DNA of 64,000 nucleotides from CAVVZJ01 sp963752755 (GCA_963752755.1 CAVVZJ010000001.1:2651381-2715380); one strand, 5' to 3'. Counted from the stretch's first letter, positions 19,097-27,277 are shown. Notes: generated by a model from the letters alone, not told the origin. Made by a program: numbers and translations.

Positions 19097-20002
19097 GAGC
19101 GTCTAACAAAACCTCCAGCGTTGCCGGTCTTCGGCATGCCGATCGCTCGTTGTCTCCTCGATCCGAGTGACCGGGAGATTTCGACCATGGCCAAGCCCAT
19201 CCTGCCTGACGAACTCTGGGAAGTCGTCGGCCCGCTCTTGCCGCCCCGGCCGCCGCCGAGCCCCAAGGGGGGACGCCCCCCCGTCGGCAACCGCGACGCC
19301 CTGACGGGCATCCTCTTCGTCCTGAAAACTGGCATCCCCTGGGAGGACCTGCCGTGCGAGATGGGCTGCGGCTCGGGCATGACCTGCTGGCGACGCCTGC
19401 GCGACTGGCAGGCCGACGGCACCTGGGACCGGATCCACCGAGTCCTGCTGGCCCGGCTCCGCGGGGCCGACAAGATCGATGGGTCGCGGGCGCTGATCGA
19501 TAGCTCCTCGGTCCGCGCGGCCTACGGCGGCGGGGCCACTGGCCCCAGCCCCGTGGATCGGGGCAAGCCGGGCAGCAAGCACCACGTCCTGACCGACGCC
19601 TCGGGCATCCCCATGGCCGTGAGCGGGACGGCGGCCAACCGTAATGACATCTCCGAGTTCGCGCCGCTGTTCCACAAGATCCCGGCGGTGTCGGGCAAGG
19701 TCGGCCGCCCGCGGAAGCGGCCCGACGCCCTCCAGGGGGACCTGGCGTACGACTCGGAGCCACACCGGCAGGGGCTGCGGGAATTGGGGATCGAGCCGAT
19801 CTTGCCGGAGAAGGGCATCGACGACGAATCGGGCCTGGGGGAGACGCGGTGGCCCGTGGAGCGGACGCTGGCCTGGGTCCACCAGAACCGTCGGCTGCGC
19901 GTCCGCTACGAGAAACGGCCGGATATCCATCAGGCGTTCCCGACCTTAGCCTGCATCAAGATCTGTGCGAGTGCGCTATTCTCTGGGTTTTGTTAGACGC
20001 TC
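19097..20002 (+). mobile_element. IS5-type element (second subgroup)
   Basis: 17-bp inverted repeat gagcgtctaacaaaacc at 19097-19113 and its complement at 19986-20002. It lies four bases past the right end of the IS4-like fragment and abuts the end of an integrase remnant. No matching target duplication remains on the two sides. Confidence 0.85.
19187..19996 (+). CDS. IS5 family transposase
   Basis: An intact 269-residue transposase from ATG 19187 (MAKPILPDELWEVVGPLLP). Core motifs: LIDSSSVRA (Asp), DLAYDSEPHRQGLRELGI (Asp) and WPVERTLAWVHQNRRLRVRYEK (Glu). The stop TAG (19994-19996) lies inside the right terminal repeat. It is a close relative in organisation of the transposase at 24305 but not of elements A and B. 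Confidence 0.9.
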   Translation: MAKPILPDELWEVVGPLLPPRPPPSPKGGRPPVGNRDALTGILFVLKTGIPWEDLPCEMGCGSGMTCWRRLRDWQADGTWDRIHRVLLARLRGADKIDGSRALIDSSSVRAAYGGGATGPSPVDRGKPGSKHHVLTDASGIPMAVSGTAANRNDISEFAPLFHKIPAVSGKVGRPRKRPDALQGDLAYDSEPHRQGLRELGIEPILPEKGIDDESGLGETRWPVERTLAWVHQNRRLRVRYEKRPDIHQAFPTLACIKICASALFSGFC

Positions 20003-20617
20003 TTTGGGGCGATTCGTTCCATTCCCTGCGATTCCCCGCCGCTATCTGCTGTGCCGGATTCTGCGCCGACCTGTGCGCCGCTTTTCGCGGCGCCCGCCGC
20101 CCGGTCGAAGTGGTCCTCGGTCGTCTGCGCGTAGTGCTTCAGACCCACCTTGGCGTCGTGCCCCATCCAGAAGGCGACGACGTGCACCGGGAACGACTTG
20201 AGCAACTCGGTCTCCCGGCTCGATCGCAGGTTGTGGAACCGGCGGGGCCAGGGTTCCACGCCAGCCCGGCTTACCCAGCTTGTCGAACGTCGTCCGCAGG
20301 TTGCAATTACGCCAGCCGTTCGGCCCCTGGGCCTTCGTCAGGTGATCGCCCCCGACGACGTGCGTCTGGCCCGGAAGGGCCAGCTCGAAGGCCTCCTCAA
20401 GGAACGGCCGCAACTCGGGGAACAGGGGGATCGTCCGGCTCCCCTTGCCGTCGTAGCGGTCGGTCTTCGGGCTCGGGACCGTGATCCGGCTCCGCTCCCA
20501 ATCGACGTGCCGCCATTCCAGCGAGAGCACCTCCGACGGGCAGCGCGGGCCGCCGAAACGGGCCAGGGCAATGATCGTCCGCCAGGACGGGCTCGCCACA
20601 TCCAGCAGCCGTTGCAC
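20003..20617 (-). pseudogene. Tyrosine recombinase (phage integrase), C-terminal remnant
   Basis: Catalytic residues of the tyrosine recombinase family are recognisable: ARFGGPRCPSEVLSLEW (Arg I), RFHNLRSSRETELL (HxxR), FWMGHDAKVGLKHYAQ (His and Tyr). The frame breaks after DKLGKPG near 20250, and the N-terminal arm-binding domain is missing. The C-terminus runs into the IS5 end at 20002. It probably marks an old integrated element that has otherwise been lost. Confidence 0.8.
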
Positions 20618-20642
20618 CGTTCTCCGCCGATTTTCGCGGCCC

Positions 20643-20717
20643 GAAACTCACCGACAATCCGGGCACGTCCACCCCAGGTTTTCCGCTGAACTCCTGGGCT
20701 CATTGTCGGTGAGTTTC
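20643..20717. repeat. 16-bp inverted repeat / large hairpin
   Basis: gaaactcaccgacaat (20643-20658) is perfectly complementary to 20702-20717, with 43 bases between that contain a second short stem (ccagg/cctgg). It lies upstream of the integrase remnant and interrupts its reading frame. It may be a small MITE-like insertion or a regulatory structure. Confidence 0.6.
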
Positions 20718-20850
20718 TCGACAGGGATGGCGGCCCTGGCTCTTCGTCGGGCGAATCCTTTCTCGGGTAGCGTTGGCATCGACCACGCATTTTCGCCCGG
20801 ATTCTCCGCTCGACTGATGCAGATTTCGTGGGCCCGCCTCGGCCGTAGTT

Positions 20851-21179
20851 CTACAGCCGCAGGAATTTGACGCCCGGGTGCCTGGCCCGCCACGTCTTGG
20901 CGTGCGACCTCCGGGCCACTTCGTTGCGCCGCACGTGGTAATCCACCAGCGCCGTCGCCCGCGGCAGCCTCAACTCCGGCTCCGACAGCGCCGCCTCCAG
21001 CAGCCGCACCGGCCGGTCCAGCGTCAGCTCCGGAGTTTTTTTTGGAGACGCCTCTGCACCAGCGTCACGAACAGGTGGGCCAAGCCCACCAACGTCATAT
21101 GATGGTGCCAGCCGATCCACGACCGCGTCTCGTACTGCGTCATCCCCAGATAGCTCTTGCAGTCCTCAAAGCAACGCTC
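20851..21179 (-). pseudogene. IS701-type transposase, C-terminal quarter
   Basis: Reads ERCFEDCKSYLGMTQYETR and SWIGWHHHMTLVGLAHLFV, the sequence expected immediately after the SRWRVE that ends at 16697, so these are probably two halves of one gene. At 21036-21043 a run of eight A on the minus strand separates QRRLQKK from TPELTLDRPVRLLEAAL in the next frame, ending KFLRL at 20851. The first codon is the GAG (21179-21177) abutting serine-recombinase copy 2. Confidence 0.8.
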
Positions 21180-22904
21180 AATGTTCCAGCCATAATGCCC
21201 TCCAAGAGCGCGGTGGGGTGGCCCGGCTCGGGGTGAACCGGGCCACCGACACTCTACCGCCCCGGGCATGGCTTCGGCTTCTTCAATTCGGCGAGCCGAC
21301 CCCTGTTCGCCCAGGTTCGCGGCAGCCGGTGGAGTGCACGCAGCCGCCGCAGCTCGGAGGCGTCGGCCCAGATCACGGGGTGGCCGTCGGCGTCCCGGCG
21401 CACCGACAGCCAGCCGGCTCGCAGCCAGTGTCCGGATCGCCGCCTCGTCGTCGGGCGAGAGGCGGCCCGGGGCCGACCGCTGCCACCGCTCGTAGTCGTC
21501 CTCGACCGGCCGCTGGGCCTTCCAGGCCTCCTCCCACCGCCGCTCCCGCTCGCGGCCCACGAGACGGTTCTCCGGCTCGCACGCCTGGTCCTGCCGCGCC
21601 GCCCGTTCGGCCTCGAACCACGCCCGTTCCCGGCGCCGTTGCCAGTGCCGGGACCGCTCGGCCCGCTCCCGTTCGACCTCGGCCACCGCCGCCAGGCTCG
21701 CCGCCAGCGCCGCCGGCTCGACCGCCCCCAGGATCTGCTCACGAACCAGGCCATCGACCACCGGGCCGGACAGGCACTGGCACAGCGGCTCGGCGTAGTC
21801 GGCCGAGCCGCGGGTGCCGCTGTAGCAGTGGCGACCGTTCGTCCCCGAGTCCCGCACGATCATCCGCCGCCCGCACCGCCCGCACCGGACCAGCCCGGCC
21901 AGCAGCGACGGGCCCTGCCGCGGCGCCCCCGGGCTGTCGCACCACGCCCGGTTGGCTTCGAGGCGGTCCTGATTCGCCCGGAAGCGGTCCCACGTGATGG
22001 ACGCGGGGAGGCGCCCCCGGATCAGCACCAGGCCGTCCTCCGGCCGGCGGATCAGCTTGCCGGTGTTCGGCCGGCCCGGCCGCTTCCGCCGCGGGTCGAC
22101 CGACCGGTGGCCGAACCGGGAGGCGCCGGCGTACGACAGGGGGTGCAGGAGGTTCGGCAAGGTCGCCCGGTTCGGACGCCGCCACTCCAACTCCCCGCGG
22201 TTCGCCCCGGATGGCGGCCGGACCGCGATGAGGACCTTGGGGTCGACCAGGTAGCGGAGCAGGCCAGCAAGGGTGGTCTCCCGGTCGAACTGATCGAAGA
22301 GCAATCGCACCGTCGCCTGGACCTGCTCGTCCGGGTCGATCGCCCACTCCCCCGAGGGGAGCCGGACGAAGCCGATCGGCGGCATCCCCATCAGCTCGCC
22401 GCGGCGGGCCTTGTTGAGTTTGCCCTGGGACAGCCGTTCTTTGAGGATAGGAAGCTCGGCCTCGCTCATCATCCCGGGCCGGCCGAGCAGGAGGCGGTCG
22501 TTGTGGTCGGTCGGGTCGTCCAGGCCGTCGGCGTCGGCCAGCAGCGTGCGGAAGCGGGCCCACCGCTCCAACAGTTGATGCCAATCGCGGCCCGAGCGGG
22601 CCCGACGGCTCGTCTCCCGCCCGAGGATCAGCCCGACGTGATCCCGCGCCACCGCGGCCAGGAGCCGCTGGAACCCGGGACGCCCTTCGACCGACGGCCC
22701 GCTCGGGCCCCGGTCGTCGTCGATGACCGTGCCCTGCCCGCGGGGCCAGCCGAGTTCGACCGCCCGGTCGGCCAGGGCGTACTGGCGTGCGGTCGACTCC
22801 TGATGATCAATCCCTTGTTGCGGCGTGGATTGTCGGACGTAGACGATGGCCGCACGGTCGAGGGGCCCGACCTTGAGCTTGGGGGACTGGAAGGCGTCAT
22901 TCAT
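21024..22904 (-). CDS. Serine recombinase (copy 2), intact frame fused to IS701 tail
   Basis: 626 codons without interruption. Resolvase catalytic domain (VYVRQSTPQQG; about residues 18-150), recombinase domain (IGFVRLPSGEWAIDPDEQ; about 190-290), zinc ribbon (CGRCGRRMIV), coiled coil to about residue 480. The core looks catalytically complete, unlike copy 1. Beyond about residue 500 the frame becomes low-complexity, passes the element boundary (GHYGWNIE) and continues in frame into the IS701 C-terminus. A different frame holds the likely ancestral C-terminus (WADASELRRLRALHRLP). The ATG at 22904 overlaps the end of a small upstream frame. It may be able to move both copies. Confidence 0.82.
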   Translation of the reverse strand: MNDAFQSPKLKVGPLDRAAIVYVRQSTPQQGIDHQESTARQYALADRAVELGWPRGQGTVIDDDRGPSGPSVEGRPGFQRLLAAVARDHVGLILGRETSRRARSGRDWHQLLERWARFRTLLADADGLDDPTDHNDRLLLGRPGMMSEAELPILKERLSQGKLNKARRGELMGMPPIGFVRLPSGEWAIDPDEQVQATVRLLFDQFDRETTLAGLLRYLVDPKVLIAVRPPSGANRGELEWRRPNRATLPNLLHPLSYAGASRFGHRSVDPRRKRPGRPNTGKLIRRPEDGLVLIRGRLPASITWDRFRANQDRLEANRAWCDSPGAPRQGPSLLAGLVRCGRCGRRMIVRDSGTNGRHCYSGTRGSADYAEPLCQCLSGPVVDGLVREQILGAVEPAALAASLAAVAEVERERAERSRHWQRRRERAWFEAERAARQDQACEPENRLVGRERERRWEEAWKAQRPVEDDYERWQRSAPGRLSPDDEAAIRTLAASRLAVGAPGRRRPPRDLGRRLRAAAAACTPPAAANLGEQGSARRIEEAEAMPGAVECRWPGSPRAGPPHRALGGHYGWNIERCFEDCKSYLGMTQYETRSWIGWHHHMTLVGLAHLFVTLVQRRLQKKLRS

Positions 22905-23222
22905 GGCCGGCCTCCCCGAGGCGTCTGGCCTCGTGGAGTCGGGCGAGCCGCCTGCCGAGCCTGTCGCGGAGTTGTTGCCGTCTGTCGGCGGGGAGGCGAG
23001 TCCCCAGTCCCGGGCCCGGGTGCGGGTCCGGCGGCGTCGGGGTGGTCAGGCGCGGGGGGGAGCGGTGCGTCGTGAGGTGATGGGCCTGTGATCCCTCCGG
23101 GTGCTTCAGTCAAGCGATCTCGGCACCACGCAGCCAGCTCAAGCAGCGCGGCGACAGCGATCGTAACGGGCGCCGGGGGGGCCGCACCACCTGTCGCTTG
23201 AGGTGGAGTCTGCTTGGCACGT
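21180..23222 (-). mobile_element. Serine-recombinase element, copy 2 (inverted)
   Basis: 2,043 bp, the inverted counterpart of 16698-18740. Its left end (acgtgccaagcagactcc) follows the GAG of the IS630 motif SPDLNPIE at 23225-23223; its right end precedes the GAG of the IS701 segment ERCFEDCK at 21179-21177. Both host codons encode the third catalytic residue of their transposases. Confidence 0.82.
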
Positions 23223-24016
23223 CTCGATCGGGTTCAGGTCCGGGCTGTAGGCGGGCAGGTAGCGGGCCGAGGCCCCGGCCGCCTCGATCAGCCGCGTCAC
23301 CTCGGCCGTCTTGTGACAGGACAGGTTGTCCATCACCACGATGTCGTCGGGCCTCAGCGCCGGCACCAGGCACTCGCCGACGTAGGCCTCGAAGCAGGCC
23401 GAGTCGGTCGCCCCGACGAAGGCCAGGCACGCCGGCTCCGGCACGCCGCCGAGCCGCACGGCCGCCGTGAGCGTGACGACCTTCCAGTGGCCGTGCGGCA
23501 CCGGGCCGTCGACCCGCACCCCGCTGGGGGCGCGGCCGTGCGTTCGGTCCATCGCGGTGCTCGCCCCGCTCTCGTCGACGAAGACCAGCCGCGAGGGGTC
23601 GATGCCGGCGAACTCCTCCCGCCAGGCCGCCCGCTCGGCCCTCAGCTCCGGGCGGTCCTGCTCGGCCGCCCGCCGCGACTTTTTTTTCGCGAGATGCCCA
23701 GGCGTACCAGGGCCCGGTGCACCGCCGACGGGCAGCAGGAGACGCCGGCGACGCGGGCCAGCTCCACCAGGGTGGCGTCGTCGTCGGCCCGGACCGCCTC
23801 GCGGAGCCGCACGGCGGCCTCGGCATCGAAGGCCGCCGCCCGGCCGCCGCCACGCGGCTTGGGGGCGATCGAGCCGGTCTCCCGCCGCTGCCGCAGCAGC
23901 TTGCGGATCCAGGCGACGCTGACGGAGAAGCGGGCGGCGATCTGCTCGCGGGTGCCGTCGCCCGCGTCGCAGGCGGCGACGACCCGCTCCCGCAGGTCGG
24001 TCGAGTAGGCTCTCAT
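23223..24016 (-). pseudogene. IS630 family transposase cut at its catalytic Glu
   Basis: ATG 24016 (MRAYSTDLRERVVAACDAGDG) lies behind a strong AAGGAGGG site. An N-terminal HTH (IAARFSVSVAWIRKLLRQRR) is followed by a run of eight A (about 23681-23688), where the frame must shift to read VFVDESGAST (Asp), IVVMDNLSCHK (Asp) and SPDLNPIE (Glu). A-run frameshifting is a known feature of this family. The gene ends at the Glu codon, replaced by the serine-recombinase element; the C-terminal 40-50 residues are missing. Confidence 0.83.
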
Positions 24017-24034
24017 CCCTCGGGCCCTCCTTAG

Positions 24035-24213
24035 TACTACTCCGTTACGATCTCCTGCCGGATTTGCATTGATGCGTGACATCGGATTCCGCAACTCTCT
24101 GACCTCTCTTGATTTGCGTCGGGTTACATGGACGCAATTGCCAAGAATCGATCATTCGAGCGATGCCGTAAACCATTGTCTTGCAATAAGTTGTACGACG
24201 TAACGGAGTAGTA
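24035..24213. repeat. 15-bp inverted repeat around 150 bp (MITE-like or IS630 end)
   Basis: tactactccgttacg (24035-24049) is complementary to 24199-24213; the outer TA on each side could be the TA target duplication of IS630/Tc1-type elements. The interior is AT-richer and codes for nothing. It is either a short non-autonomous element or the 5' end of the neighbouring IS630. Confidence 0.6.
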
Positions 24214-24216
24214 TTA

Positions 24217-25126
24217 GAGCGCTCGGAAATAATGAGCCGAACGGCACACTGACTGCTCCTTCGTGAATCGGAGAGTGAGCCCCGGGACCGAAGGAGCACA
24301 GGCCATGAAACCGCTCGTCAGCGATGCCCTCTGGGAACGCCTCCAACCGCTGCTGCCGCCCCCGCCCCCACGCCGCTTCCGCTTCCCCGGCCGCAAGCCC
24401 CTGGATTACCGCAAGATCCTCACCGGCATCCTCTTCGTGCTCAAGACCGGCATCGCCTGGGACGACCTGCCCGCCGAGTGGGGCTGCGGCTGCGGCAAGA
24501 CCTGTAGTCACTACCTGCGACTCTGGCACCAGGCGGGCGTCTGGCTCAAGTTGCACGCCGTGTTGCTGGCCGAACTCAACGGCGCCGACCAGATCGACTG
24601 GGAGCGGGCGCTGATCGACGCCTCCTTTGCCGAGGCTCCCGAAGGGGGCGAGGACACGGGCCCAAATCCCACCGACCGCGGCAGATCGGGCAGCAAGCAC
24701 CACGTGATGACCGATGCGCACGGTATCCCCTTGTCCGCGACCGTGACCGCGGCCAACGTCAACGAGGTCACGCAAGTCTTCGCGGTCCTGGACGACATGC
24801 CGCCGGTCGGCGGCAAGCCCGGGCCGAAGCGGCAGAAGCCCGAGCGCCTGCAAGGCGACCGCGGCTATGACTCCGAACCGGTGCGGCAGGAGTTGCGCCG
24901 GCGGGGGATCACCCCGATCCTGGCCGCCCGCAACACCGAGCACGGGAGCGGGCTGGGGGTCTTCCGCTGGTTCGTGGAGCGGACCATCTCCTGGCTGCAT
25001 TCGTTCGGCCGCCTGCGGCGCCGTCTGGATCGGCTCACGGAGCTTCAGGAGGCGTTCCTCCATCTGGCCTGTGCCCTGATCTGTTTGAGGTTCCTGGGAC
25101 CATAACCTCATTTTTTCCGAGCGCTC
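24217..25126 (+). mobile_element. IS5-type element with TTA target duplication
   Basis: Terminal repeats starting gagcgctcggaaataatgag (24217) and its near-perfect complement ending at 25126. Direct repeat tta at 24214-24216 and 25127-25129. It separates the end of one IS630 region from the start of the next. Confidence 0.88.
24305..25105 (+). CDS. IS5 family transposase
   Basis: An intact 266-residue DDE transposase (MKPLVSDALWERLQPLLPP). Motifs: ALIDASFAEAPEGG (Asp), QGDRGYDSEPVRQELRRRGI (Asp) and FRWFVERTISWLHSFGRLRRRLD (Glu, without a gap). ATG 24305 with upstream GGAGCACAGGCC. Full length for the subgroup, so likely active together with its matching ends. Confidence 0.91.
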   Translation: MKPLVSDALWERLQPLLPPPPPRRFRFPGRKPLDYRKILTGILFVLKTGIAWDDLPAEWGCGCGKTCSHYLRLWHQAGVWLKLHAVLLAELNGADQIDWERALIDASFAEAPEGGEDTGPNPTDRGRSGSKHHVMTDAHGIPLSATVTAANVNEVTQVFAVLDDMPPVGGKPGPKRQKPERLQGDRGYDSEPVRQELRRRGITPILAARNTEHGSGLGVFRWFVERTISWLHSFGRLRRRLDRLTELQEAFLHLACALICLRFLGP

Positions 25127-25128
25127 TT

Positions 25129-26346
25129 AGTGGTTCATCCGGCAGGTGATTTGCAGATGGATGGAGGCATCACCAGGAGGTGCCCCATGGCCGCCCGAGT
25201 CACGCTCCGCCCGATGACCCCCGAGGAACAGCAGGCCATCGCCGACCTGCTCCACTCGCGCACCGCCCCGGTCCGCCTGGTCGAGCGCGCCCGCATCGTC
25301 CGGGCCGCCGCCGACGGCCGATCCGCGCCCGTCATCGCCGCCGAGTTGGGCTGCTCACGCCCCACGGTCTATGCCTGGGTCCGCCGCTTCAACGACCAGG
25401 GGGTCGCCGGCCTCCAGGAGCGGCCCCGCGCCGGCCGGCCCCCGACCTACACCGCGGCACAGCGGGCCGAGGGCGTCGCCGCGGCGTTGACCGACCCCAA
25501 GGCCCTCGGCCTGCCGTTCGGCTGCTGGACGCTGGACCGCCTCCAGGCCTACCTCAGCGAGCAGAAGGGCCTGGCCATCAAGCGGAGCCGCATCGACGAG
25601 GTCCTCACGGAGGAGGGCCTCCGCTGGCGGAAGCAGGAGACGTGGTTCGGCGAGCGGGTCGACCCCGACTTCGCCGAAAAAAGGGGGCGATCGAGCGGCT
25701 CTACACGGACCCGCCGGCGGGCTCGGTCGTCGTCTGCCTCGACGAGATGGGGCCGGAGTCGGCCAAGAGCTTCCCGGGCCGACAGCTCGTCCGCGTCGAG
25801 CCCCGAGGCGACGCCGATGGCCGAGGCCGGCCGGCCGGACGCGCCAAGCAAGAGATCGACTACGGGCGGCGCGGCAAGGGATACCTCTTCGGCGCCTTCC
25901 GCCCGGCCACCGGCGAGGCGTTGACGCGCCCGTATCCCAGCCGCAGCGCCGCCAACTGGGCCGACTTCCTGGCCCACGCCGAGTCCTGGGTGCCGGCGGA
26001 GGTCGGGCGGGTCTACGCGATCGTCGACAACCTCAGCGCCCACCGGGCGACCGACGTGCTGCTGTTCGCGTTGGCCCACCCGCGCTGGGAATTCGTGTTC
26101 CAGCCGAAGTACGCGGCGTACCTGAACCTGATCGAGCCCTGGTGGAAGGGGCTGCGGAGCCTGGCCCTGAAGGGGCGTCGGTTCGAGACGTGGGAGGAGG
26201 TCTGCCGGGCGATCGAGGAGGCGACGGCCTACTGGAACTGGCACCGCCACCCGTTCGTCTGGGGCCGGCACCGGAGACACCGGCCGCGACGCCGCCCCGG
26301 CATCGCGGCCGTACCCGGAGTCAGGGGACTTGCCGGATGAACCACT
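25129..26346 (+). mobile_element. IS630 family insertion sequence
   Basis: Inverted repeats agtggttcatccggcaggt at 25129-25147 and the complement with one mismatch at 26328-26346. It carries a two-frame transposase. The left end directly follows the TTA duplication of the IS5-type element. Confidence 0.85.
25187..26340 (+). CDS. IS630 transposase, two frames joined by -1 frameshift
   Basis: The first frame (ATG 25187, MAARVTLRPMTPEEQQAI) carries HTH and IS630 N-terminal domains to DPDFAEK. At cgaaaaaaggggg (25676-25687) a -1 slip leads into KKGAIERLYTDPP and the catalytic core: VVCLDEMGPES (Asp), YAIVDNLSAHRA (Asp) and YLNLIEPWWKGLRSLALK (Glu, uninterrupted). Slippage on A runs is an established expression strategy in IS630, so I annotate this as a probable functional gene, not a pseudogene. 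It ends AAVPGVRGLAG at TGA 26338-26340. Confidence 0.8.
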
Positions 26347-26401
26347 TAGCCTCCAAGGGATAATCCCGTCAACCACTACAGTCAACAAGAAATCGCTCTA
26401 G

Positions 26402-26653
26402 TGGAACCCACCCGAGGCCGGGGAGTCGCTGAGCGAGTTGGTACAAGAGGCGGTGAACGACCCGTACCGCCGGCGGAACAATTCGAGCCGCGACTACCCG
26501 CGGAACAAATCGAGCCGCGACTACCCGCGCAAGAAACAGGAGCATGCCATCGGCGAGCCGGAAATCCGTCGTGCCACGAAAGATCAGATCAACGCGGCAC
26601 GAAGAATCAGGGATCAACTTGCATTAGTTGGACTGTCACCGATTCCTAGGTAG
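26402..26653 (+). CDS. Short protein of unknown family, probably a remnant
   Basis: Open from just after a stop at 26399-26401; the first start codon is TTG 26438. It reads LVQEAVNDPYRRRN, then two tandem 27-bp repeats (26474-26527) giving RNNSSRDYP and RNKSSRDYP, then KKQEHAIGEPEIR and a helical end (RIRDQLALVGL). The tail overlaps one arm of an 18-bp inverted repeat. I do not recognise the family; the lack of a good start suggests a C-terminal fragment. Confidence 0.4.
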   Translation, partial: WNPPEAGESLSELVQEAVNDPYRRRNNSSRDYPRNKSSRDYPRKKQEHAIGEPEIRRATKDQINAARRIRDQLALVGLSPIPR

Positions 26654-26780
26654 CTTGACACAACTTCTTGTGACGCCAGGCATTGCAAATCTCGTGGCCG
26701 TTTGGCCACCTGTAGAGCAAGCTCTCTTCTCACAGGAACTTGCGGCGACTGGCCCGGCAAACGGTGACAGTCCAACTAAT
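26623..26780. repeat. 18-bp perfect inverted repeat enclosing 122 bp
   Basis: attagttggactgtcacc at 26623-26640 and its exact complement at 26763-26780. The interior has no gene. Size and symmetry fit a small non-autonomous element or a long hairpin. Confidence 0.7.
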
Positions 26781-26828
26781 CCCGCTCGTCTGCCCTGCAA
26801 CGGAAATGTGATAGATCCAGGTACTGAG

Positions 26829-26863
26829 CCTGGGGACCGGGGTTCGAGTCCCCGTGGGGGTAC
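26829..26863 (+). other. tRNA 3'-end-like fragment
   Basis: cgggg-ttcgagt-ccccg (26838-26854) is a perfect tRNA T arm followed by an acceptor-like tgggggta. No matching 5' acceptor strand and no acceptable anticodon loop lie upstream. Best read as a tRNA 3' fragment, as left by integration into a tRNA gene; it is not a complete tRNA. Confidence 0.45.
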
Positions 26864-26880
26864 TTCCAGCGGGACAAGAG

Positions 26881-26911
26881 AAGGGGTCGTGTCGTAAGAC
26901 GCGACCCCCTT
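26881..26911. terminator. Hairpin after the tRNA-like fragment
   Basis: aaggggtcg ... cgaccccctt forms a long GC-rich stem around a short loop (gtcgtaagac region). No T run follows, so termination is plausible but not certain. Confidence 0.4.
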
Positions 26912-27277
26912 GTCCGTGCGCTCCGCGCAGCTCGATCACGTTTCTATCAATACGCGGCATCCGCAGGGCACTTGCGCGGGACCCCGGGAGGCTCCGACAC
27001 GGCCTCGCTCCAGTTCGACGAATCCGCCCGGACGTTCCGATTCCGCTTCTCGGCAAGGTTGACTTCCGCTCGCTCCGCACCTCCGACGTCAACGCTGCGG
27101 AGGCGGCTGGACGACACGACCCGCGCCGTCGAGCGCGGCTGGTTGGCGATCCCCGCCAGCGTCGAGCCCGGCAACTTCCTCTCGACTGGGGTGGCATCGT
27201 TCGACGATCCCCTGGCGAGGCTGCTGGATCATCGTCCTGGCGTCATCCTCTGAGATGTTAGAGGAGGGAGATCACCG
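26912..27277. other. Gene-poor stretch before the RND exporter gene
   Basis: About 370 bp 3' of the convergent exporter gene. A 93-codon frame exists on the plus strand (26972-27253), but it has a TTG start, no ribosome site and no recognisable motif, so I do not call it. No repeats or RNA seen. Confidence 0.4.

Noticed and set aside
26800..26866. Complete tRNA gene
   Set aside because: Only the T arm and a 3' acceptor strand fit. There is no complementary 5' acceptor and no valid anticodon loop.
26972..27253. 93-codon plus-strand frame before the RND exporter
   Set aside because: TTG start, no ribosome site, no motif, overlapped by a minus-strand frame of similar quality.
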